From Haloferacaceae archaeon (GTDB lineage Archaea > Halobacteriota > Halobacteria > Halobacteriales > Haloferacaceae), in assembly GCA_018609965.1 (NCBI GenBank), contig JAHENP010000023.1, positions 1-9,317 of the forward strand: DNA of 9,317 nucleotides, written 5' to 3'. The notes under the pieces are model-generated. The model worked only from the letters and a program-made list of their open reading frames with translations. It did no database searches and was not told the DNA's origin. Both the position numbers and the translations under genes were made by a program. This document shows, one piece after another, positions 4,663-9,317 of this stretch (position 1 is its first letter; each line of letters opens with the position of its first letter).

Positions 4663-5454
4663 ATGACAGAAAGTCTCCTGACAGCCGGCGTCGAGCGGTG
4701 TCGGCGCCGCGGCTACGATGTGCGTCGCCCGGACGACGGCGGCGAGCCGCCGGGGGTCGCGGTGCCCGGCGGCGACGCGGACCCGCCGTTCGGGCCAGCA
4801 CGGGCGCTCGGGTTGGAGCCGTTGGCGGAGGCGGACCCGACGACCGTGCTCTCGCGGCTGTGGACCAACCAGGAACACGACCGCGGCACCGTCTTCCTCG
4901 TCCCCGACAGCATCGTCGCGGAGGGGGTCGAGACGATCCTCGCGCCGCCCGTCGGAGCCGACACAGACGACGACGGCCGGGTGTTCTACGCCGGGCCGGA
5001 CCGCGTCCCACTGCGCGAGGGCGGCTACGCGGCGGTGCCGACCGGCACGGAGTTAGAGTGGCGCGAGACGAGCGAGTCGTTCCCGACCGAGATCGACGCC
5101 GACGACGCGGGCGCAGCGGCGAGTACGGACACGAACGCAACGGCTGGCGACGCGCCGACAGAGACGGCGTCGGACGGGCGGTTGGAACTCCGCGCGGACG
5201 GCGAGCCGCTGGCGGTGTTGTCGGGTGTCAACGAACTGAACTGTCCGCCACGCGGGCGGTTCCCGTACGCGTACGAACGCGACGGCGACAAACGGATCAG
5301 AGTGCGCGACTACGCCGGCCGTCCGGTGGAGACGTTCGGCGGCGTGTCGGCGATGCGCGAGGGTGGGTTCCGGCCGGTGCCGGCGCCGTTGGTGCCCGAA
5401 CACATGCTCGACGGCGACGCGACCGGCTGGTGGGAGGTCGTCGTCGCGGAGTGA
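4663..5454 (+). CDS. Haloarchaeal protein of unknown function, two similar halves
   Basis: This 263-residue protein is not recognised. The start codon follows AGAGGT directly, which may be a Shine-Dalgarno element with no spacing or chance. It is soluble, with no signal peptide or membrane segment. An N-terminal part (residues 1-135) begins SLLTAGVERCRRRGYDVRRP. A Thr/Ala/Asp-rich linker (about 137-170) leads to a C-terminal part with VLSGVNELNCPPRGRFPYAY. Both parts contain a REGG-aromatic-x-x-VP stretch (REGGYAAVP and REGGFRPVP), which suggests an internal duplication. Very high third-position GC marks it as a settled haloarchaeal gene rather than part of the TA island. It converges on the next gene with a 24-base gap. 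Confidence 0.7.
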   Translation: MTESLLTAGVERCRRRGYDVRRPDDGGEPPGVAVPGGDADPPFGPARALGLEPLAEADPTTVLSRLWTNQEHDRGTVFLVPDSIVAEGVETILAPPVGADTDDDGRVFYAGPDRVPLREGGYAAVPTGTELEWRETSESFPTEIDADDAGAAASTDTNATAGDAPTETASDGRLELRADGEPLAVLSGVNELNCPPRGRFPYAYERDGDKRIRVRDYAGRPVETFGGVSAMREGGFRPVPAPLVPEHMLDGDATGWWEVVVAE

Positions 5455-5478
5455 CCGGCGACAACCGCTCCAGGACGA

Positions 5479-6090
5479 CTACCGCCGACAGCGTTTCTCG
5501 ACGAGCGCGCGCTTCGACCGGAAGCGCGCACCGCAGTCGTGACACTCCACGAAACTGTCGCCGCCGGCGGTGCTGACCTGGTGGTCACCCATCTCGAACG
5601 GGCGGGCAACGACCCGCGGGCGGATCGCGCCGGGGCACTGTCGGTCGTCGGCGTCCGCGAGCGACGACCGGAGCGTGATCGTCTCCACATCCAGCCGTGA
5701 CCACCGGTCACTCGCCACCGCCGTCTCCCGGTCTGCGACCTCCGTCCACCCGGTGACGAGCACCGGCGAGTCCGTGCCGGCGTCGCCGACGACCGTCACG
5801 AGTCGGACGCCGTCGACGACGGTCGCGAACCGCCAGCCGTCGGCCGGATTGAACCGGAGCTGTCCGTCACGGATCGCATGGGCGACGAGCGGGAGTGAGA
5901 GATACCGACCGGTCTGACGGAGCCGGCGACGGAAGTGGTCCGTCTGGGCGTACGCCGTCGGGTCCCGTGAGGGAACACTCGCGGCGTCGCGCCGGTCGAT
6001 TGCCGGCGTGGTGGGGGCGTTCGTGAGCGACACGCCGCGGGAGTCGGTCGACACGCCGTCGGTGTCGGGGCCGCCCTGTCGGGATGCCAC
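5479..6090 (-). CDS. Unknown protein with possible DUF4258/BECR-like core and C-terminal Cys motif
   Basis: From GTG at 6090 the protein has 203 residues. The frame is open to 6183, but codon use above 6090 is not haloarchaeal, so the shorter start is preferred. Residues 1-45 look disordered. Residues 50-117 (HFRRRLRQTGRYLSLPLVAH, then IRDGQLRF, then GVRLVTVVGD and VLVTGW) follow the order of basic helix, helix, strands seen in DUF4258 and BrnT-like RNase toxins. That is a reading by eye and uncertain. The C-terminus ECHDCGARFRSKRALVEKRC has three Cys (C183, C186, C201) and may bind zinc with one further ligand. No antitoxin-like gene adjoins it. It lies downstream of tbp on the same strand. 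Confidence 0.6.
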   Translation of the reverse strand: MASRQGGPDTDGVSTDSRGVSLTNAPTTPAIDRRDAASVPSRDPTAYAQTDHFRRRLRQTGRYLSLPLVAHAIRDGQLRFNPADGWRFATVVDGVRLVTVVGDAGTDSPVLVTGWTEVADRETAVASDRWSRLDVETITLRSSLADADDRQCPGAIRPRVVARPFEMGDHQVSTAGGDSFVECHDCGARFRSKRALVEKRCRR

Positions 6091-6204
6091 TACCTGTTCT
6101 AACGGCGCTCCGGTACAAGTGGTTTGTGCCCGTGGCAGACGTTCACAACCACTGGAGAAACGTCGGTCGGGTGAACCGAACACGACCCGCGTGGGTCGGA
6201 CGGC

Positions 6205-6765
6205 TCAGTTGAGCAGTCCGAGCGACTCGATCCGGTCGACGATCTCGTCGACCGCCTCCTCGGCGTCGTCGGTGCGCTTGCCGCCCGTGATGACGATCTT
6301 CCCGGAGCCGAACAGGAGGATCACCACGTCCGGCTCGTCCATCCGGTAGACGAGACCGGGGAACTGCTCGGGTTCGTACTCCACGTCCTCCAAGCCGAGC
6401 CCGATCGCCAACGCGTTCAGATTGAGCTGGTGGCCCAGATCCGCCGACGAGACGATGTTCTGGACGGTGATGTCCGGGTCATCGTCGACCGGGATGGAGA
6501 GCCCGCGGAGCTTCTCAAAGATGATGCCGAGCGCGTCGTGCACGTCGTCGATGCTCTTGGCACCGGTACAGACGATCTTGCCGGACCGGAAGATCAGCGC
6601 CGCCGCCTTAGGGTCCTGTGTGCGGTAGACAAGCCCTGGGAAGTTGTCCGGGTTGAAGTCCGCGCCCGGGAGGTCCTCCGCCAACGCTTCGAGATCGAGC
6701 TCCTGCCCGATACCCGTCGATGCGACTACGTTCTGAATCTCGATGGAGTCTGCCGGGTCTGTCAT
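6205..6765 (-). CDS. tbp: TATA-binding protein (general transcription factor)
   Basis: This 186-residue protein is a full archaeal TBP built from two repeats. Repeat 1 (about 8-91) holds IQNVVASTGIGQELDLEALA, FPGLVYR (42-48) and SGKIVCTGAK (61-70). Repeat 2 (about 99-183) holds VQNIVSSADLGHQLNLNALA, FPGLVYR (135-141) and SGKIVITGGK (154-163). The pairs F42/F59 and F135/F152 sit where TBP wedges phenylalanines into the TATA box. It binds promoters with TFB to recruit RNA polymerase. Haloarchaea often carry several TBPs; which paralogue this is cannot be told here. It ends GLLN without an acidic tail. The ATG at 6765 is chosen because upstream codons in the frame cover the promoter. Confidence 0.95.
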   Translation of the reverse strand: MTDPADSIEIQNVVASTGIGQELDLEALAEDLPGADFNPDNFPGLVYRTQDPKAAALIFRSGKIVCTGAKSIDDVHDALGIIFEKLRGLSIPVDDDPDITVQNIVSSADLGHQLNLNALAIGLGLEDVEYEPEQFPGLVYRMDEPDVVILLFGSGKIVITGGKRTDDAEEAVDEIVDRIESLGLLN

Positions 6766-6785
6766 GTCGTCGCTCCTACCTACAC

Positions 6786-6807
6786 TTATAAACCGACGGT
6801 TTATAAA
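6786..6807 (-). promoter_or_regulatory. Double TATA palindrome at the tbp promoter
   Basis: Positions 6786-6806 form a perfect palindrome: TTATAAACCG, a central base, CGGTTTATAA. On the minus strand this gives two TTTATAA copies, at 6807-6801 and 6792-6786, starting 15 bases apart. The nearer copy is 21-27 bases from the ATG and the farther 36-42. Either could serve as the TATA box. The symmetry also gives TATA motifs facing the other way. Confidence 0.7.
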
Positions 6808-6834
6808 GCCGGGGGCTCCGGACGGAGCCCCGGC
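6808..6834. repeat. GC-rich hairpin abutting the tbp TATA palindrome
   Basis: GCCGGGGGCTCCG (6808-6820) pairs with CGGAGCCCCGGC (6823-6834) across a two-base GA loop, with one bulged G. It directly precedes TTTATAA on the minus strand. It could be a terminator for the small gene upstream of tbp or an operator covering the BRE; there is no proper T-tract. The rest of the gap to 6950 shows nothing clear. Confidence 0.45.
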
Positions 6835-6950
6835 GGAGGTGTCGCCCGCGTGCCACGACCTTCCGGTGGTCGGAGTGTCGTGTCGACAGAGTCGGTCGTG
6901 TCGGAACAACGAGATGTTGCGGCGAGCGTCGAGCCAGAGAAACGGATTCG

Positions 6951-7310
6951 TCACTCCGTCCCGGTGGCGTCGAGTCGGCGGGCAGCGCGCGCGACGGTTT
7001 CGGGCGGCGTGTCGGCGACGCGCGCGGCGTGTGCCAACGAGGCGTCGAACCGGCGACAGGCGACAGCCGCCCCGAGAGTGGTCGGGTCGATCTCGACGGG
7101 CGGGGCGTCCGGCGTCGCCGGCGACACGTCGGGCGGGCGCGGCGCGACCGCCCCGACCGCCAGCAACGCGACCGTCAACTCGTCCGGGTCAGCAGACAAC
7201 GCCAGCCGTTCCAACAGGCCGGCAAACCGGAGCCCCGCGGGGTCGTCGTCGACCGCGAGCGCACGGTCGACTGCCGCCGCCTGGACCGCCGTGATCCCGT
7301 CTCGTGTCAC
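6951..7310 (-). CDS. Small helical haloarchaeal protein of unknown function
   Basis: This 119-residue protein starts at GTG 7310 and is not recognised. The N-terminal half is helical (ITAVQAAAVDRALAVDDDPA, then LRFAGLLERLALSADPDELT). A Pro-rich linker (about 56-74) leads to a C-terminal helical stretch, RRFDASLAHAARVADTPPET, then VARAARRL, which could be a helix-turn-helix. It lies upstream of tbp on the same strand, but a 185-base gap with a separate promoter makes co-transcription doubtful. Very high GC3 and no rare codons support a real gene. A weak TATA-like ATTTT lies 26-30 bases upstream of the start. Confidence 0.65.
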   Translation of the reverse strand: MTRDGITAVQAAAVDRALAVDDDPAGLRFAGLLERLALSADPDELTVALLAVGAVAPRPPDVSPATPDAPPVEIDPTTLGAAVACRRFDASLAHAARVADTPPETVARAARRLDATGTE

Positions 7311-7335
7311 GGAACCACGCTGGGGCTGGACCCGG

Positions 7336-7340
7336 AAAAT
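7336..7340 (-). promoter_or_regulatory. Weak TATA-like element for the small helical gene
   Basis: ATTTT on the minus strand lies 26-30 bases before the GTG at 7310, at leaderless spacing. The match is poor. Confidence 0.25.
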
Positions 7341-7415
7341 CGGCTCGGTACCGTTTCACACGCCGACTGTCGACGGATTTGGCAGTGATGACGGCGGGTT
7401 GAGATGATCCGGCAA

Positions 7416-7424
7416 TTTTATAAT
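7416..7424 (+). promoter_or_regulatory. TATA box of the 7448 gene
   Basis: TTTTATAAT lies 24-32 bases before the ATG at 7448 and is a near-consensus haloarchaeal TATA box at leaderless spacing. It supports this start. Confidence 0.7.
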
Positions 7425-7447
7425 GATGGGCTTCAAGGTAAAACCAC

Positions 7448-8293
7448 ATGGCACCGGAGGGGAACGGACGGGGGGAAACCGTTCTTCACGCAGACGTCGA
7501 CTCGCTGGCCCGTGCGACGGGAACAGCAGAGGGGCGTCACGTGGGGATACTCTCCGATCACTCCGTCCAAGAGTGGCAGCGTCGAATCGACAACACACCG
7601 TCGCCGACCGCAGATCGGCACTTCGTGAAACTCGGCGGGAAACTGCGGAGTGCGACCGCGAGTGCCGGTGGGGTCCAGACCCGGCCGATGGGTCCCAACC
7701 TGGACGTGACCGTCGTCAACAACGCGACGGCGGCGGATCTCGAACACGCGTTAGACGAGGCGGTTCCAGACGCCGAGGAGTGTGTCCTCGCGGTCGAGGA
7801 CCCCTCGTTCCTGTTCGCGGAGGACACCGACGCGGGCGACCGGTTGGAGCAGTTCCTCGATCTGGCAGACGAGCGGTGTGAGACACTCCACGCCCGCGTT
7901 CCGAACGAACCGCGCGCGGTCACGACACTCGCACGCCGGTTCGAGTTTGCCGACGACCGGTGTCGGCAGTGGATCGCCGAGATGGGTGTGACCCAACTGC
8001 GGGACGACGACCCGACCAACTTCGGTTATCTCCGGAGCAACTGGCGCGAAGCGCGCCGCGGGTTGGAGGCGGTCGACATGGTGTACCCGCAGTCGAAGCA
8101 GATTCACGAGGCGATTCCCGAACCGGACACGACACCGCGGACGCTCGGCGCCGCGCTCCAGGCGTTCGTCGAGCTGGGCGCGCTCGGCGTCTGGGGCGAC
8201 ACTGTCGCCGCGAACCGGTACGACACCCGCGGGTACGACCCCGAGATGGTCGACGAGATCGGCCGCGCGGTCGAACAGTTCCACGACGAGTGA
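7448..8293 (+). CDS. Probable degenerate RecA-like domain with C-terminal winged helix
   Basis: This 281-residue soluble protein shows alternating strand/helix stretches: HVGILSDHSVQEWQRRID (31-48), LDVTVVNNATAADLEHALDE (85-104), ECVLAVEDPSFLF (111-123), then a helix and LHARVPNEPRAVTTLARRFE (147-166). The order of strands, with a Walker-B-like strand but no P-loop, resembles, from memory, haloarchaeal DUF7504-type proteins with an inactive RecA-like fold. Residues 228-275 (TPRTLGAALQAFVELGALGV, then a wing) look like a winged helix. A DNA-binding regulator is a reasonable guess, not shown. A consensus TATA box sits upstream. A strong hairpin follows the stop. It is divergent from the small gene before tbp. 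Confidence 0.65.
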   Translation: MAPEGNGRGETVLHADVDSLARATGTAEGRHVGILSDHSVQEWQRRIDNTPSPTADRHFVKLGGKLRSATASAGGVQTRPMGPNLDVTVVNNATAADLEHALDEAVPDAEECVLAVEDPSFLFAEDTDAGDRLEQFLDLADERCETLHARVPNEPRAVTTLARRFEFADDRCRQWIAEMGVTQLRDDDPTNFGYLRSNWREARRGLEAVDMVYPQSKQIHEAIPEPDTTPRTLGAALQAFVELGALGVWGDTVAANRYDTRGYDPEMVDEIGRAVEQFHDE

Positions 8294-8300
8294 GACGGCT

Positions 8301-8324
8301 CCGCGGCGGGTGACCCCGCCGCGG
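8301..8324 (+). terminator. Strong GC hairpin after the 7448 gene
   Basis: CCGCGGCGGG (8301-8310) pairs perfectly with CCCGCCGCGG (8315-8324) around a four-base loop, eight bases after the stop codon. There is no T-tract, so it may protect the mRNA end or separate the convergent genes rather than terminate by itself. Confidence 0.45.
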
Positions 8325-8402
8325 CCGTGACGTGCGGTTCTCTCGGCGGATGTCACCGGCAGCGAGTCGTCGACTCGGGTCGTGAACTGTCGGCTCAGGT
8401 AG

Positions 8403-8696
8403 TTAGTCGTCGGTCGGCACTGACAACGAGTCGGCAGTCACCTCGCCGTCCGGTCGCATCGTCACCGTCCCGAGCGTGACCGTCTCGCCCGACTCGGCCG
8501 TCTCGGCGACCGCCGACAGCGTTGTCTCGCGGTTGAGTCGCTCCCAGGTGTACGACTCGATCCGGCGTTGGAACGTCTCCGGGTCGCTCCACCCGGAGTC
8601 GATCTCGGAGGGAACGTGGACAACGAGTCGGAACGCCGCGTCCGTCAGCCGGACGCCGACGCCGAACGTGTCACCGGGAGCCGTATCGTCTGTCAC
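8403..8696 (-). CDS. Small haloarchaeal protein of unknown function
   Basis: From GTG at 8696 the protein has 97 residues. The frame is open further upstream, but that part covers a promoter/terminator T-run and has no haloarchaeal codon bias. The protein is acidic and soluble with beta-rich ends: FGVGVRLTDAAFRLVVHVPS (11-30), a helical middle (SDPETFQRRIESYTWERLNR), and a TVTLGTVTMRPDG strand near the end. No family is recognised. It sits 68 bases after the DUF655 gene on the same strand, but a T6 run lies between, so it probably has its own transcript. Confidence 0.6.
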   Translation of the reverse strand: MTDDTAPGDTFGVGVRLTDAAFRLVVHVPSEIDSGWSDPETFQRRIESYTWERLNRETTLSAVAETAESGETVTLGTVTMRPDGEVTADSLSVPTDD

Positions 8697-8718
8697 GCCT
8701 CGCGGTTGTGGGCCAGAG

Positions 8719-8724
8719 AAAAAA
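8719..8724 (-). terminator. T6 run: terminator of the DUF655 gene and possible TATA of the next gene
   Basis: On the minus strand TTTTTT follows the DUF655 stop codon by about 40 bases, as in intrinsic archaeal termination. The same run is 23-28 bases before the GTG at 8696, where a TATA box is expected, so it may serve both. Confidence 0.5.
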
Positions 8725-8764
8725 GGTACGTCGCTGTCGCGAGCCCGTGCGCCACGCCGGCTCG

Positions 8765-9317
8765 TCACTCCTCGCGGTCGACGAACGTCCGGTACTTCAG
8801 GTCGTCCTCGCGAATCTCCTCGATAATCCGGTCGACGAGCACCTCCTCGGGGTTGTGGAGGCCGGCGACCCGGTCTTCCACGTCCGTGAAGGAGTCGAAC
8901 GGCTCGCGTTTCCGTTCGTCCAACACGTTGTTGCGGAGCTTCTTCCCGATCCCCGGCAGGAGGTTGAGCTGGTGGAGCCGGAGCGTGATCGGCTGGGCGT
9001 CGTTGTAGAAGTCGACGAACCGGCGTTCTTCCCGTTCGACCACCTCCGCGACCGCGTACTCCAGCTCCTGGCGCGCGCCGCGGGTGAGGTCGTCGAACTC
9101 GATGGGGCGGGACCGGGCGACAGCCGTCCGCGCCTCGTCGGGGGTGACGGCGAGTCGGTCGCCGATGCCGACGCGGTCGTCCGTGTCCAGCGTCAACTCG
9201 TACAGCCGGAAGTCCGTCTCCGCGAGCGCGTGCGCCAACGGCGACTTCTGGTACTGGGGGCGGTCGTCGTCCGGGTGGCCGTGTGCGAGGTAGTCGAGTA
9301 CCACCGCGTGTGTCGCC
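8765..9317 (-). CDS. DUF655 family protein (5' end beyond the window)
   Basis: The frame is open to the right edge, with ATHA before VVLDYLAHGHPDDDR, so the true start is outside the window. An N-terminal OB/S1-like part (RPQYQKSPLAHALAETDFRL, then DRVGIGDRLAVTP) is followed by helices. Then comes a helix-hairpin-helix region, LHQLNLLPGIGKKLRNNVLD, then EREPF-like KREPFDSFTDVEDRV. DUF655 is a small archaeal nucleic-acid-binding family of unclear role. In haloarchaea it usually sits, as I recall, between the Rpb4-like RNA polymerase gene rpoF and ksgA. Here the gene downstream is not ksgA but an unknown small protein, so that arrangement is not kept on this side. The ribosomal/RNAP neighbours may lie beyond the right edge. 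Confidence 0.88.
   Translation of the reverse strand, partial: ATHAVVLDYLAHGHPDDDRPQYQKSPLAHALAETDFRLYELTLDTDDRVGIGDRLAVTPDEARTAVARSRPIEFDDLTRGARQELEYAVAEVVEREERRFVDFYNDAQPITLRLHQLNLLPGIGKKLRNNVLDERKREPFDSFTDVEDRVAGLHNPEEVLVDRIIEEIREDDLKYRTFVDREE

Noticed and set aside
4698..5576. Arg-rich open frame of 292 codons
   Set aside because: It is a shadow of the 4663 gene in another frame; Arg-rich composition is typical of such GC-rich shadows.
6091..6183. Longer N-terminus for the 5479 gene
   Set aside because: Codons here (AGT, GGT, TGT) lack the high third-position GC of the rest of the gene, so it was treated as intergenic.
6430..7407. Long plus-strand open frame of 325 codons opposite tbp
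   Set aside because: It is the high-GC mirror of tbp and its neighbour; it lacks acidic character and crosses the tbp promoter.

Overview
The window looks like a chromosomal segment from a haloarchaeon (class Halobacteria). GC content is high, the predicted proteins are strongly acidic (Asp/Glu-rich, Lys-poor), most start codons sit about 25-30 bases after a TATA-like element (leaderless transcripts), and there is an archaeal TATA-binding protein and an archaeal DUF655 protein. No rRNA, tRNA or CRISPR array was seen.

Layout. (1) 1-656, minus: the N-terminal part of a long protein that runs off the left edge, probably a Rad25/XPB-type helicase. (2) 822-4617: an accessory island rich in toxin-antitoxin (TA) genes. 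It holds a UPF0175/RHH antitoxin with a DUF3368 PIN toxin (plus), a hicB-hicA pair (plus), a short TnpB-like zinc-ribbon protein whose RuvC catalytic acids appear to be replaced (minus), a hairpin-rich gene-free stretch of about 320 bases, an RHH antitoxin with a RelE/ParE toxin (minus), and two divergently transcribed antitoxin-like genes without a toxin (a VapB-like RHH gene, minus, and an AbrB-like gene, plus). (3) 4663-6090: two convergent haloarchaeal proteins of unknown function. The minus-strand one ends in a Cys motif and has a possible DUF4258/BECR-like core. (4) 6205-7310, minus: tbp with a striking double-TATA palindromic promoter, preceded by a small helical protein. (5) 7448-8293, plus: a protein with a probable degenerate RecA-like domain and a C-terminal winged helix. 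(6) 8403-9317, minus: a small unknown protein and the DUF655 protein, which continues past the right edge.

How it fits together. The outer parts look like chromosomal core (general transcription, probable repair helicase, DUF655), and the TA island sits between them. The TA pairs have tightly coupled or overlapping reading frames, and inverted or direct repeats lie at their promoters, as expected for autoregulated TA operons. The most unusual item is the TnpB-like protein. It has no room for an omega-RNA at its 3' end, has lost the N-terminal half of TnpB and all three RuvC carboxylates, and carries an Ala/Asp/Gly-rich N-terminal tail. It may be a domesticated, nuclease-dead TnpB derivative. 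All functional calls come from reading motifs by eye. No database search was run.
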